Shown: one piece after another, positions 8,438 through 17,092 of the stretch
Numbering within the stretch: the stretch's first letter is position 1
Layout: every line of letters starts with the position of its first letter
Assembly (NCBI GenBank): GCA_963849885.1
Contig: CAWKIV010000010.1
Coordinates: 124,001-188,000, forward strand
Direction: 5' to 3'
Length of the DNA: 64,000 nt
DNA from: CADCTP01 sp963849885
GTDB lineage: Bacteria > Actinomycetota > Actinomycetes > Mycobacteriales > CADCTP01
Made by a program: the position numbers and the translations under genes
The notes under the pieces: generated by a model
The model's input: only the letters and a program-made list of their open reading frames with translations
Told to the model about the DNA's origin: nothing
Databases searched by the model: none

Positions 8438-9382
8438 TCAGCGCGACGGCCGGCGCCACGGCGGCGCCGGGGCCGGGATCCGGTCCAGCGGCGAGCGCAC
8501 CTCGCCGAAGCGGCCGTCGTCCGCCCGCCACTGCTCGTACGCGGCGAGGATCTCGGCCCGGCTGCGGGCCACGAAGTTCCACCACATCAGCACCGGCTCG
8601 CCGAACGGCTCGCCGCCGAGCAGCAGCACCCGGGCGTCCGCGGTGGCGGTGAGCGCCAGCTCCTGCCGGCCGCGGCCGAGGTAGGCGAACCGGCCCTCGG
8701 CGACCGGCTGGCCGTCGACCGCGACCGTGCCGGACAGCGCCACCAGCCCGTGCTCGAAGTCCGGCCGCAGCGGCCAGGTCGAGGTGCCCGGGTGCAGCAC
8801 CGCGTCCGCCCCGACCAGCGGGGTGTCCTGCCGGGTCGGCGCGGTCACCCCGGCCAGCGTGCCGGCCAGCACGGTCAGCTCGGACTGGTCCAGCTCGACG
8901 CCGGGCAGCTCGGCGTGGTGGGCGAAGGCCGGCTCCCCGAACCGGGTGGCGTCCGGCTGGGCCACCCACAGCTGCACCCCCTCCAGCGTGCCGCGGAAGC
9001 TGCGGGTCGCCTCCTCCGAGTGGGACACGCCCCGGCCGGCGGTCATCAGGTTGAGCTGGCCGGGCGCGATCAGCTGCTCGGTGCCGAGGCTGTCCCGGTG
9101 CAGCACCCGGCCGGAGAAGAGCCAGGTGACGGTGTGCAGGCCGGTGTGCGGGTGCGGCCCGATGTCCAGGCCGGCGGTCTCGGTGACCGGCATCGGGCCC
9201 ATGTGGTCGGCGAAGCACCACGGCCCGACCGTCCGCCGGCGCCGGCGGGGCAGCGCCCGCCGGACCCGGATCGCCCCGACGGTGGACTCGCGGCTGTCGC
9301 CGATCTCCACGCAGGCAGCCCGGGCCGGCCCGGCCGCGGCGTTCGCGGGCGGGGCGTCGACCGCGGCGACGGGTCCGCTCAT
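8438..9382 (-). CDS. Pirin family protein (cupin)
   Basis: 314 residues. The pirin metal site is present: GPHPHTGLHTVTWLFSGRVLHRDSLG in the N-terminal cupin, with HSEEA further on; MTAGRGVSHSE is the family signature. The C-terminal cupin includes LLLGGEPFGEPVLMWWNFVARS. Pirins bind Fe or other metals; some are quercetinases. Start ATG at 9382 matches the MSGPV beginning and has a GATACT box 6 nt upstream. Divergent from the HTH/hbhA operon. Confidence 0.85.
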   Translation of the reverse strand: MSGPVAAVDAPPANAAAGPARAACVEIGDSRESTVGAIRVRRALPRRRRRTVGPWCFADHMGPMPVTETAGLDIGPHPHTGLHTVTWLFSGRVLHRDSLGTEQLIAPGQLNLMTAGRGVSHSEEATRSFRGTLEGVQLWVAQPDATRFGEPAFAHHAELPGVELDQSELTVLAGTLAGVTAPTRQDTPLVGADAVLHPGTSTWPLRPDFEHGLVALSGTVAVDGQPVAEGRFAYLGRGRQELALTATADARVLLLGGEPFGEPVLMWWNFVARSRAEILAAYEQWRADDGRFGEVRSPLDRIPAPAPPWRRPSR

Positions 9383-9485
9383 GTCCGAAGTATCCGATGA
9401 GTGGCGCCGGCCCACCGCCGCCGCGTGCCGCCTCCCGCTGGGCCGTCAGGCCGAGCCGCCCGGTGAGCGAGGTCACGGCCCGACT

Positions 9486-9527
9486 GCTAGCACAGCGCTT
9501 GCAAGAGCTAGCACCGCCACCTAGAGT
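9486..9527 (+). promoter_or_regulatory. Promoter with paired GCTAGCAC operator half-sites
   Basis: TTGCAA (9499-9504), a 17-bp spacer and TAGAGT (9522-9527) form a near-ideal housekeeping promoter. Identical GCTAGCAC octamers at 9486-9493 and 9507-9514 lie exactly 21 bp apart (two helical turns), one just upstream of the -35 and one inside the spacer, as expected for a repressor site. The HTH protein encoded directly downstream is the obvious candidate ligand. Confidence 0.65.
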
Positions 9528-9567
9528 CGGAACCGGAACGACGAGCCGGAGCGACCGGGAGTGGCAG

Positions 9568-9978
9568 ATGGTGTTGCGCGACGTGGGTGACTACATCCGC
9601 GAGCAGCGGAACGTGGCCCAGGTCTCCCTCCGGCAGCTGGCCAAGGCGGCCGGCGTGAGCAATCCCTACCTGTCCCAGATCGAGCGCGGCCTGCGCAAGC
9701 CGTCGGCGGAGATCCTGCAGCAGATCGCGAAGGCGCTGCGGATCTCGGCGGAGCAGCTCTACGTCCGGGCCGGCATCCTCGACGAGCGCGTCGGCGACGA
9801 CACCGTCACCGGTGCCGTGCTCGCCGACGCCGGGCTGTCCGAGCGGCAGAAGCAGGTCCTGCTGGAGATCTACGAGTCGTTCCGCCGGGAGAACGTGGCC
9901 CGGGTCGTCGACATCGACGTCGAGCCCGAGCCGGCAGGCGCCGCCACGGTGCCGCCGCAGGAGCGCCCCGCGTCCTGA
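9568..9978 (+). CDS. XRE-type helix-turn-helix regulator (Rv0474-like)
   Basis: 136 residues. An N-terminal Cro/CI-type HTH covers about residues 5-60: RQLAKAAGVSNPYLSQIERGLRKPSAEILQQIAKAL. The C-terminal half (LSERQKQVLLEIYESFRRENVAR) is helical and probably dimerises. Order HTH-hbhA-DUF2516 is the same as Rv0474-Rv0475-Rv0476. ATG chosen at 9568 with GGGAGTGG upstream. The paired GCTAGCAC sites in its promoter suggest autoregulation. Confidence 0.85.
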   Translation: MVLRDVGDYIREQRNVAQVSLRQLAKAAGVSNPYLSQIERGLRKPSAEILQQIAKALRISAEQLYVRAGILDERVGDDTVTGAVLADAGLSERQKQVLLEIYESFRRENVARVVDIDVEPEPAGAATVPPQERPAS

Positions 9979-10028
9979 CCGCCCGGCCCGACCCCCGATC
10001 GAGCACCACCCCCTGAGGAGTGAGACAC

Positions 10029-10523
10029 ATGTCCATCACCACTGACGTGCGCAAGTACGGCGAGACCGTCCTCGACGAGGCCCGCAAGCCCTGGTATGCG
10101 GCGGTCGGCGCCGGCGACCTGGCGTACGACCAGATCCAGAAGCAGCTGACCCAGCTGCCGGGCGAGGTGCAGGAGCGGGTGCGCAAGCTCCGTGGCACCG
10201 CCGGCGAGCTGGACGCGGCCAACCTGCGCACCGCGGTCGGCACCGCGACCGGGCAGGCCAAGGAGACCTACGTCGCCTACACCGGCCTGGTCCGCGAGCA
10301 GTACCAGACGCTGGCCCACCGCGGCGAGCTGGTGGTCCGCCGGCTGCGCCGCAGCCCGGAGGTCCGCGAGGCCTTCGACAAGGCCGAGGAGCTCATCTCG
10401 GACGCCGGCCAGAAGGTCGGGCAGGCCGAGGACAAGGTGACCAAGCCGGGCTCGGTGAAGACCGCCACCCCGCGCCGCGCCGCCGCCCGCAAGGCGCCGG
10501 CGAAGCGGACCGCCAAGTCCTGA
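10029..10523 (+). CDS. hbhA: HbhA-like heparin-binding hemagglutinin homologue
   Basis: 164 residues. A long amphipathic coiled-coil (about 1-130) is followed by a Lys/Ala/Pro-rich basic tail (TPRRAAARKAPAKRTAKS), the architecture of mycobacterial HbhA, where the lysine-rich tail binds sulfated glycans; in non-pathogens these proteins are linked to membrane/lipid body binding. GAGGAG at 10015-10020 is 8 nt from the ATG. A strong terminator follows directly. Confidence 0.82.
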   Translation: MSITTDVRKYGETVLDEARKPWYAAVGAGDLAYDQIQKQLTQLPGEVQERVRKLRGTAGELDAANLRTAVGTATGQAKETYVAYTGLVREQYQTLAHRGELVVRRLRRSPEVREAFDKAEELISDAGQKVGQAEDKVTKPGSVKTATPRRAAARKAPAKRTAKS

Positions 10524-10535
10524 CCCCGCACCACC

Positions 10536-10568
10536 CCGCAGCCCCCGGCCTCCCGCCGGGGGCTGCGG
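10536..10568 (+). terminator. Intrinsic terminator after hbhA
   Basis: A perfect 14-bp G/C stem (10536-10549 paired with 10555-10568, arm CCGCAGCCCCCGGC) with a 5-nt loop lies 12 nt past the hbhA stop. There is no long T-run, as is usual for terminators in such GC-rich genomes. Confidence 0.75.
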
Positions 10569-10596
10569 CGTCTCCGGCGACCGGGCAGGTGCGCCG

Positions 10597-10645
10597 CCGG
10601 CTGAGGACTCCCCGGGCCACTGAGCAGGTGTAGCTCCTCAGCCGG
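10597..10645. repeat. Palindromic intergenic repeat, copy 2
   Basis: Arms CCGGCTGAGGA (10597-10607) and TCCTCAGCCGG (10635-10645) pair over 11 bp. The element matches copy 1 at 1090-1140 in layout and shares the TAGCTnCTCAG right shoulder. Two 20-bp near-identical direct repeats ending in CAGTCGGCG follow at about 10649-10689. Confidence 0.6.
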
Positions 10646-10703
10646 TGGTCGGACTGCTCAGTCGGCGTTCGGACTGGTCAGTCGGCGGGTCTACCCTGGT
10701 GGG

Positions 10704-10991
10704 GTGTTCGGTGTCTCCAACGCCCTGCTCGCGGCCATCTCCCTCGCCGTCCTGGTCCTGCACGCCTGGGCACTGGTCGACTGCATCACCCGGCCGGCCA
10801 ACGCCTTCGAGGCGGCCGGCAAGCTGACCAAGCCCGCGTGGCTGGCCATCACCGCCATCGCGCTCGGGCTCGGCCTGCTCTTCAGCCCGCTCGGCATCTT
10901 CGGCCTGGTCGCGATCGTCGCCTCGATCGTCTACCTGGTGGACGTGCGGCCGGCGGTCAAGGAGATCCAGGGCGGCGGCAACCGCTGGTAG
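10704..10991 (+). CDS. DUF2516 family membrane protein
   Basis: 95 residues with three predicted membrane segments (about 7-27, 46-63, 65-82) and the DUF2516 features HAWALVDCITRP and LLFSPLGIFGLVAIVASIVYLVDVRPA. Function unknown. A TACCCT -10 box at 10692-10697 sits 6 nt before the GTG, so the transcript is predicted leaderless. Rv0476-like by position. Confidence 0.85.
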   Translation: MFGVSNALLAAISLAVLVLHAWALVDCITRPANAFEAAGKLTKPAWLAITAIALGLGLLFSPLGIFGLVAIVASIVYLVDVRPAVKEIQGGGNRW

Positions 10992-11040
10992 CGGGCGCCG
11001 CCGGGTCGCACAGCTCCCGGCGAGCGGCCGGGTCGCGCGG

Positions 11041-11598
11041 CTACCGCCGGGCCGTCAGGTCGCGCAGCTCGAGCGCGCTGATCAGGTCGCCCGGCCGCAG
11101 CCGGAACAGCTCGGCATGCAGCCCGTAGTACTTGTCCGTGCGCCCGACATACTCCATGCCGAGCCGCCGGGCCACCGCGCTGGACCGCTCGTTGCCGGGC
11201 CGGACGATCGCGAAGACCTCCTCGATCCCGGTCTCGAACGCGCGCCGGGCCGCGGCCCGGCCGATCTCGGTCGCGTAACCGCGGCCCCACAGCGTGGGGT
11301 GCAGGTGCCAGGCGACCTCGACGTCCTCCTCGTCCGGCGGCAGCGGCCGCAGCATCACGCTGCCGATCGGCCGGCCCGGCGCGCTCCGCTCCTCGATCGC
11401 CCACACCCCGTACGTCGGGTCGGTGATGGGCTGCGACCAGCGCTCGATCCGCACCCGGATCTCGGCCGGCTCCACCGGGCTGCCGATCCAGCGCGCGACT
11501 TCGGGCCGCGAATAGATGTCGTACGCAGCGGCCAGGTCGGCCTCGTCGAGCGTCCATGGGCGCGCGACCAGCCGGTCGGTGGCGAGCACGGGTTCCAC
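11041..11598 (-). CDS. GNAT family N-acetyltransferase
   Basis: 185 residues, RimJ/RimL-like: LATDRLVARPWTLDEADLAAAYDIYSRPEVARWIG, the central VEVAWHLHPTLWGRGYATEIGRAAARRAF acetyl-CoA loop (R/Q-x-x-G-x-A type, here GRGYAT), and ERSSAVARRLGMEYVGR. Transfers acetyl from acetyl-CoA to an amine, substrate unknown. GTG start at 11598. Divergent from the macrodomain gene. Confidence 0.85.
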   Translation of the reverse strand: MEPVLATDRLVARPWTLDEADLAAAYDIYSRPEVARWIGSPVEPAEIRVRIERWSQPITDPTYGVWAIEERSAPGRPIGSVMLRPLPPDEEDVEVAWHLHPTLWGRGYATEIGRAAARRAFETGIEEVFAIVRPGNERSSAVARRLGMEYVGRTDKYYGLHAELFRLRPGDLISALELRDLTARR

Positions 11599-11705
11599 CC
11601 CTCCGACCGTAGTCCGGTTCGCCCGTCAGGGCACGTATCGGATCCGAACGTTCACCCAGCGGTGATCTTCCGGTGGCCGCCCGCCGGCCCGGGTAGGAAC
11701 GGCCC

Positions 11706-12218
11706 GTGGAACTGACGCTGGTACAGGGCGACATCACCGAGCAGCAGGTGGACGCCGTGGTCAACGCGGCGAACCGGTCGCTGCTCGGCGGCGGCGGGGT
11801 GGACGGCGCCATCCACCGCCGCGGCGGGCCGGCGATCCTGGCCGAGTGCCGGGAGCTGCGCCGCACGACCTACCCGGACGGCCTGCCGGTGGGCCGCGCG
11901 GTGGCCACCGGCGCCGGGGAGCTGCCGGCGCGCTGGGTGATCCACACCGTCGGTCCGGTGTGGACGGTGCGGGAGGACCGGGCCGACCTGCTGCGGTCCT
12001 GCTACGTCGAGTCGCTGCGGGTGGCCGACGAGCTCGGCGCGCGCACGGTCGCCTTCCCGGCCGTCTCCACCGGCGCGTACGGGTGGCCGCTGGACGACGG
12101 CGCCCGGCAGGCGGTGGAGGCGGTCCGCGGTGCCGACAGCGCGGTGGAGGAGGTCCGCTTCGTGCTCTTCGGCGCGGACGCGCACCAGGCCTTCCGCCGG
12201 GCGGTCAGCCGGTCCTGA
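11706..12218 (+). CDS. Macrodomain protein, O-acetyl-ADP-ribose deacetylase type
   Basis: 170 residues. Classic macrodomain motifs: LVQGDITEQQVDAVVNAANRSLLGGGGVDGAIHRRGG (Asn and Asp of the ADP-ribose site, GGGGVDGAI loop) and FPAVSTGAYGWPL. These hydrolyse O-acetyl-ADP-ribose or remove ADP-ribose from acidic residues. GTG start follows TAGGAA by 8 nt. Its 3' end overlaps the convergent MDMPI-type gene by 14 bp. Confidence 0.9.
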   Translation: MELTLVQGDITEQQVDAVVNAANRSLLGGGGVDGAIHRRGGPAILAECRELRRTTYPDGLPVGRAVATGAGELPARWVIHTVGPVWTVREDRADLLRSCYVESLRVADELGARTVAFPAVSTGAYGWPLDDGARQAVEAVRGADSAVEEVRFVLFGADAHQAFRRAVSRS

Positions 12219-12996
12219 CCAGCGCCGCCAGCGACCGGTCGCCGCTGACCTCGACCCGGCCGCGGCGGGTCCGGCCGGGCTCGGCCGGGTCCAGTGCGAG
12301 CCGGCCCCAGAGCACCAGGTAGAGGTCGGCCGCCGGTCCGGCGATGCGGGCGTCGTGCCGGCGCGGCGGCCGGACCGGCCGCTCCGCCCGGACCGTGCCC
12401 GGCTCCAGCCGGACCAGCCACCGGTCGCCGGTGTCGGTGCACTCGACCAGCACGTCGCCGCGGACGGAGGCGAGCGGCTCCTCGCCGGCCCGCAGCGCCA
12501 GCATGCTCTCCACCACCTCGCCGACGCCGTCCGCGGCCAGCGCCGGGTCGAAGCCGCCGGCCTTCGCGTACGCGGCCAGCTCGGCGTCGAAGCGGTGCAT
12601 GGTGGTCTCGTGCGCGAGCCGGCGCGGCCAGAAGTCCGGCAGGTGCGGCTCGGCGTCGGCCAGCACGTCCAGCAGCCGGGCCAGCCCGTCCGCGTACCAG
12701 CCGATCAGCTTGCCGTCCTCCGGTGGCCGGGCGGCCAGCGCGGGCATCTCGATGGTGCCGTCGACCACGCCGTTCAGCGCGCTGCGGTGCACCCGGGACA
12801 GGTGCGAGATCAGCCGGCGGACCGTCCAGCCGGGGCAGGTGGGCACGTCGTCGTCGAGGTCGGCGGCGGTCGCCGCGGCGGCGAACTCGGCGCCCTCCCG
12901 GCGCAGCGCGGCCACCCACCAGTCGCGGCGGGCGCGGGCGGAGCCGGGATCGGGCCGGGCGCTGTACCCGTGCTCCTCGGCTACCACGGCGGGCAT
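12205..12996 (-). CDS. Mycothiol-dependent maleylpyruvate isomerase family (DinB-like) protein
   Basis: 263 residues. CPGWTVRRLISHLSRVHR near residue 53 and LAHETTMHRFDAELA near 128 supply the metal-binding histidines of the MDMPI/DinB fold (TIGR03083). Members use mycothiol as cofactor, consistent with mshA elsewhere in the window. Substrate unknown. Starts 24 bp after the methyltransferase stop, probably one transcript. Confidence 0.85.
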   Translation of the reverse strand: MPAVVAEEHGYSARPDPGSARARRDWWVAALRREGAEFAAAATAADLDDDVPTCPGWTVRRLISHLSRVHRSALNGVVDGTIEMPALAARPPEDGKLIGWYADGLARLLDVLADAEPHLPDFWPRRLAHETTMHRFDAELAAYAKAGGFDPALAADGVGEVVESMLALRAGEEPLASVRGDVLVECTDTGDRWLVRLEPGTVRAERPVRPPRRHDARIAGPAADLYLVLWGRLALDPAEPGRTRRGRVEVSGDRSLAALVRTG

Positions 12997-13020
12997 CGTT
13001 GCATCGGAAATGGTCCGACG

Positions 13021-13872
13021 TCACGGGTATGGTGCGTTCTTCCCCCGATCGGGTCTCCCTGGACGCCGGTCGGACACCGCCGCCCAGCGCAGCGTCACCT
13101 CGCCCAGTCGCCACCGGGACCGGCCACCGACCACCGGCCAGCCGTCCCCGGCCAGCCGCTCCACCGCGGCCAGCCAGCGCTGCCGCGGCCCGAACGGCGC
13201 GTACGGCGCCCCGGCCGCCCAGGCCCGGTTGAAGGCGGTGAGGAACGCGTGCACCGGCTCGCCGGGCACGTTGCGGTGGATCAGCGCCTTCGGCAGCCGC
13301 TCGGCCAGGTCGCTCGGCCGGTCCAGCGAGGACACCCGGGCGGCGAAGGTGATGGTGAGCGGGCCGGAGGCGTCCAGCGCCACCCAGCAGGCCCGCCGGC
13401 CGAGCTCGTCGCAGGTGCCCTCGACCAGCAGACCGCCGGGCGCCAGCCGGCCGCACATCTCGGTCCAGGCGGCCGCCGCGGCGGCCTCGTCGTACTGCCG
13501 GAGCACGTTGAGCGCCCGGACCAGCACCGGCCGCCGGCCGGCCAGCTCGAAGCCGCCGTGGGCGAAGCCCAGCCGCGGCGGGTCGGCGTGCCCGGCCGCG
13601 GCCGCCACCCGGTCCGGGTCGATCTCCAGGCCGAGCACCCGCACGTCCCGGCGCACGTCGGCGAGCCGCTCGGCCAGCTCCACCGTGGTCACCGGGCTGG
13701 CGCCGAAGCCGAGATCGACGACCAGCGGGTCGACCGCGTCGCGCAGCCGGCCGGACTGGGTGCCGGTGATCCACCGGTCGACCCGGCGCAGCCGGTTGGG
13801 CCCCGTGGTGCCCCGGGTGGGCAGGCCGAGCGCACGCGCCCGCCCGGCGGCCAACCGCGGGGCCCTCTTCAC
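13021..13872 (-). CDS. Class I SAM-dependent methyltransferase-like protein
   Basis: About 283 residues. VVDLGFGASPVTTVELAERL is the SAM-binding motif I, ADVRRDVRVLGLEIDPDRV motif II; LVRALNVLRQYDEAAAAAAWTEMCGRLAPGGLLVEGTCDELG follows. Found widely in actinobacteria next to the MDMPI-type gene, so I regard it as core rather than part of the biosynthetic cluster. GTG at 13872 (VKRAPRLAAGRARALG) fits the family start better than the longer frame. Divergent from the P450. Confidence 0.78.
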   Translation of the reverse strand: MKRAPRLAAGRARALGLPTRGTTGPNRLRRVDRWITGTQSGRLRDAVDPLVVDLGFGASPVTTVELAERLADVRRDVRVLGLEIDPDRVAAAAGHADPPRLGFAHGGFELAGRRPVLVRALNVLRQYDEAAAAAAWTEMCGRLAPGGLLVEGTCDELGRRACWVALDASGPLTITFAARVSSLDRPSDLAERLPKALIHRNVPGEPVHAFLTAFNRAWAAGAPYAPFGPRQRWLAAVERLAGDGWPVVGGRSRWRLGEVTLRWAAVSDRRPGRPDRGKNAPYP

Positions 13873-13982
13873 GCTGGCAGATCGTAGGCGGCGCCCCGCC
13901 GGCGGCCGGCGGTGGCCGCCGCGAGTGACCGAATCCGGATAGCTGGTAGGCACTGCGGAGGCTTTCTGCAAGACTGGGCGGG

Positions 13983-15380
13983 ATGTCCCTGATCCTGGAC
14001 CGGGTCGTGCCCACCCGGCGGGTCCCGCGACCGCCCGGCCCGTCGGGCGCCAGCCTGCTCCGCGCGTTCACCTCGCGGGAGCCGGAGGCGTCCGGCGACT
14101 GGTTCGTCCGCACCGCCCGGGAGCACCCGCGGCTGTGCTACCTCTACGGCGGCCCCCGCCGGCACACGTACGTGGTGAACCACCCGGACCTGGTCTCCGA
14201 GGTGCTGCGCACCAAGGGCCGGGTGATGCGCAAGGGCCCGCCGTTCCAGGTCATGAAGGAGCTGTTCGGCGAGGGCATGATCACCAGCGACGAGCCGCTG
14301 CACCGGCGGCAGCGGGCGCTGGCCCAGCCGGCCTTCCACGCCCAGCACATCGCCCGGTACGCGACCCAGATGGTGGCCACCGCGGCCGAGCACGAGCGGA
14401 CCTGGCAGGACGGCCGCGAGCTCGACATGACCCACGACATGCTCGCGCTCACCCTGGCGGTGGTCGGCCGCACCCTCTTCGGGGCCGACCTGCGCGGCGA
14501 CGTCGGCGAGATGGGCCGCTCGCTCGGGGTGGCGCTGGAGGGCTTCCGCGCGCTCGGCTACATCCCGCTCGGGCGGGCGCTGCTGCGCGCCCCGCTGCCG
14601 GTCAGCCGGCGCACCCGGCGGGCCAGCGAGCGGGTCGACCGGGTGGTCCGGCGGGTCATCGCCGAGCGGCGCGCCCGCCCGGCCGCGGAGACCGCCGAGC
14701 CGGACCTGCTCGACCTGCTGATGGTGCCGGACGCGGCCGGCGAGCGGATGAGCGACGAGCAGCTGCGCGACGAGGCGGTCACCATCCTCATCGCCGGGCA
14801 CGAGACGGTGGCGCTCGCGCTGACCTGGCTCTGGTATCTCTTCGCCGAGCACCCGGCCGAGGCCGACGCGGTCCGGGCCGAGGCGCGGGCGGTGCTCGGC
14901 GACCGGCTGCCGACCGTGGACGACTTCGCCCGGCTGCCGCGGGCCCGGGCGGCGATCGCCGAGTCGATGCGGCTCTACCCGCCGGCCTGGGGCTTCTCCC
15001 GGACCGTGCTGGAGGACACCACGCTGGACGGCTGGCCGGTGCCGGCCGGGTCGGTGTGCGCGATCTCGATGTGGGCGCTGCACCGGGACCCGCGGTTCTG
15101 GGCCGACCCGGCCGCGTTCCGGCCGGAGCGGTGGCTCACCGCGGCCGGCGGCTTCGACGAGGCCGCCCCGGGCCAGCCGCGCGGGGCCTGGCTGCCGTTC
15201 GGGATGGGCAGCCGGATCTGCATCGGGATGTCGTTCGCCTGGACCGAGGCGGTGCTCGCGCTGGCCGTGCTGTGCCGGGGGTGGCGGCCGGAGCTGGCCG
15301 CCCGGGCCGAGGTCGTCCCGCGCGGCGACGTCTCGCTGCGCCCCGCGTACGGCGTGCCGATGGTCCTGCGCGAGGTCTAA
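13983..15380 (+). CDS. Cytochrome P450
   Basis: 465 residues. Proline-rich hinge (RRVPRPPGPSG) near the N-terminus, I-helix AGHETVALALTWLWYLF, K-helix ESMRLYP (ExxR), PERW motif, and heme loop FGMGSRICIGMSFA with the Cys ligand. No membrane anchor is evident, so probably soluble and served by ferredoxin partners encoded elsewhere. It is convergent with the biosynthetic operon and the two stop codons overlap (15377-15380), so it is the natural tailoring hydroxylase of the cluster, although separately transcribed. Confidence 0.92.
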   Translation: MSLILDRVVPTRRVPRPPGPSGASLLRAFTSREPEASGDWFVRTAREHPRLCYLYGGPRRHTYVVNHPDLVSEVLRTKGRVMRKGPPFQVMKELFGEGMITSDEPLHRRQRALAQPAFHAQHIARYATQMVATAAEHERTWQDGRELDMTHDMLALTLAVVGRTLFGADLRGDVGEMGRSLGVALEGFRALGYIPLGRALLRAPLPVSRRTRRASERVDRVVRRVIAERRARPAAETAEPDLLDLLMVPDAAGERMSDEQLRDEAVTILIAGHETVALALTWLWYLFAEHPAEADAVRAEARAVLGDRLPTVDDFARLPRARAAIAESMRLYPPAWGFSRTVLEDTTLDGWPVPAGSVCAISMWALHRDPRFWADPAAFRPERWLTAAGGFDEAAPGQPRGAWLPFGMGSRICIGMSFAWTEAVLALAVLCRGWRPELAARAEVVPRGDVSLRPAYGVPMVLREV

Positions 15381-17059
15381 CCGGCCAGCTGGACCGGCTG
15401 CAGGGAGAAGAGCCGGGACTTGGCCTGCTGCTCGCGCAGCGCGCCCTCGGCCCAGTCCGCCGCGGCCGGGGACAGCTCCTGCTCGGCGTCCAGCCGCTGC
15501 AGCAGCCGCTGCAGGCAGAGCAGCAGCCACTCCGGCTCCGGCCGGGTCGCCGCGCCGTGCCGCCACAGGTGCAGGCAGCTGGCCGCGGCGTGGAAGAGGC
15601 AGTGCGTCCGGGCCAGCGTGAACGCCCGGGCCGGCGGGTGCCGGTCGGCGCCGGCCGGCAGCGCCCGCTGGCCGGCCTGGTAGCGGGCCCGGACGCCGTG
15701 CCAGGCCTCCACCACCTCGAGCAGCTCCCGCCACACCGGCGAGCCGCCGGCGCGGTCCTCCAGCTCGGCCACCGCGTCCGGCCAGCCCTGGGTGATCTCG
15801 TCGGTGCCGTCGGCGCTCAGCGCGAGCGCGCCGCCGTCCGGCCGCCAGCCCGGCGCCGGCTCGTCGATGCCGAACAGCGCGGCCAGCACCCGGTCCCGGT
15901 CCGGCCCGGTGCCCGCGGCCGGCCGGCCCGGCGGCGGCATCCCGGTCAGCGCGGCCAGGTTCACGTGCGTGGTGCCGTCGAAGACGCTCATCACCGCGTG
16001 GTCCCGCTGCACCTTCTGGAAGAGCCGGCCGGCCGGCTCCCCGGTCAGGTACGCCCGGGCGCTGAGCACCGTGGCCAGCCCGGCGATGCTCTCCTCGGCC
16101 AGCACCGGCACCAGATACTTGGTCACCGCGGACCAGCGGTGCAGCCGGCCCGGCGCGGCGCCGACCGCCCGGACCGCCGGCAGCGCCACGCATTCGCCGA
16201 CCAGCAGGTCCGCGTACGCCCGGACCAGCAGGTCGCGGATCACCGGCATCCGGTCGATGGGGCCGCCGTAGAGCCGGCGCTCGGCCGCGTACGCCGTCGC
16301 CACCCGCAGCGCGGTGTCCAGCGCGCCCAGGGACAGCCCGGCGACCAGCGTGCGGGTCACCTGCAGGGTGCGCAGGATCTGAGCCAGCCCGGCGCCGTCG
16401 GTGCCGAGCAGCGCGGACGCCGGCACCGGGCAGTCGTCGAAGGCCAGCCCGGACAGGTCGTGCCCGCGCAGCCCGACCGTGCCGGCCGGGGGCAGGCAGC
16501 GCCAGCCGGTGGCCGGCAGCTCCCGCTTGTCCAGCAGCAGCAGCGAGAAGGCGGACGCGCCGGTCCGGGCCAGCAGCGTGACCACCTCCCCGCGGGTGGC
16601 GTTGCCGATCGGCCACTTCTCCCCGCGGAGCCGGTAGCCGTCGCCGGCCGGCAGGGCCCGGCACTCGGAGCGGACCAGGTCGCTGCCGTGCGCCCGCTCG
16701 GAGATCGCGGCGGCGCCGAGGCCGCCGGCGCCGATCCGGTCGGCGACCAGGGCCCGCTGCCGGTCGGTGCCCCACAGCCAGACCGGCACCGCGCCGAGGA
16801 AGGTCGACCCGTAGCCGACCGCGACCCGCAGGTCCCGGCGGGCCACGCAGCGGAAGAGCGTGAACGGCTCGGCCAGCGAGCGCAGCCGGCCGCCGGCCGA
16901 CTCCGGGACCAGGTGGCCGGGCAGGCCCCAGCCCTGCAGCGCCTCGTACGCCGCCGGGTCCGGCTCGCCGCGCGCGTCGGTCTCCACCGCGGTCGGGTAG
17001 GACAGCGGTCCGGTCCCGTGCGGGTCGCCCAGGAACGCCTCCAGGTCGCCCGGAGTCAC
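15377..17059 (-). CDS. Acyl-CoA dehydrogenase family flavoprotein
   Basis: 560 residues. N-terminal helical domain, ISERAHGSDLVRSECRA and GEKWPIGNATRGE in the beta domain, then the C-terminal helical domain RRLYGGPIDRMPVIRDLL... and QRDHAVMSVFDGTTHVNLAALTG. An extra C-terminal helical region of about 170 residues goes beyond the usual 380-residue size. These enzymes introduce alpha,beta-unsaturation into acyl-CoA or acyl-ACP. Last gene of the biosynthetic operon; GTG start 33 bp after the preceding stop, in a gap filled by a 23-bp repeated hairpin. Confidence 0.85.
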   Translation of the reverse strand: MTPGDLEAFLGDPHGTGPLSYPTAVETDARGEPDPAAYEALQGWGLPGHLVPESAGGRLRSLAEPFTLFRCVARRDLRVAVGYGSTFLGAVPVWLWGTDRQRALVADRIGAGGLGAAAISERAHGSDLVRSECRALPAGDGYRLRGEKWPIGNATRGEVVTLLARTGASAFSLLLLDKRELPATGWRCLPPAGTVGLRGHDLSGLAFDDCPVPASALLGTDGAGLAQILRTLQVTRTLVAGLSLGALDTALRVATAYAAERRLYGGPIDRMPVIRDLLVRAYADLLVGECVALPAVRAVGAAPGRLHRWSAVTKYLVPVLAEESIAGLATVLSARAYLTGEPAGRLFQKVQRDHAVMSVFDGTTHVNLAALTGMPPPGRPAAGTGPDRDRVLAALFGIDEPAPGWRPDGGALALSADGTDEITQGWPDAVAELEDRAGGSPVWRELLEVVEAWHGVRARYQAGQRALPAGADRHPPARAFTLARTHCLFHAAASCLHLWRHGAATRPEPEWLLLCLQRLLQRLDAEQELSPAAADWAEGALREQQAKSRLFSLQPVQLAG

Positions 17060-17066
17060 TGTGCCC

Positions 17067-17089
17067 GCTCGCGCTGCGAGCCCTCGCGC
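17067..17089 (-). repeat. 23-bp GC hairpin repeat, copy A
   Basis: The 23 bp from 17089 to 17067 (minus strand) are identical to 54203-54225. They contain GCTCGC-AGC-GCGAGC, a small hairpin. In both places GCGGGCACAG follows (here at once, at the other copy 59 bp later) and then a GTG start codon. Confidence 0.6.
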
Positions 17090-17092
17090 CCC

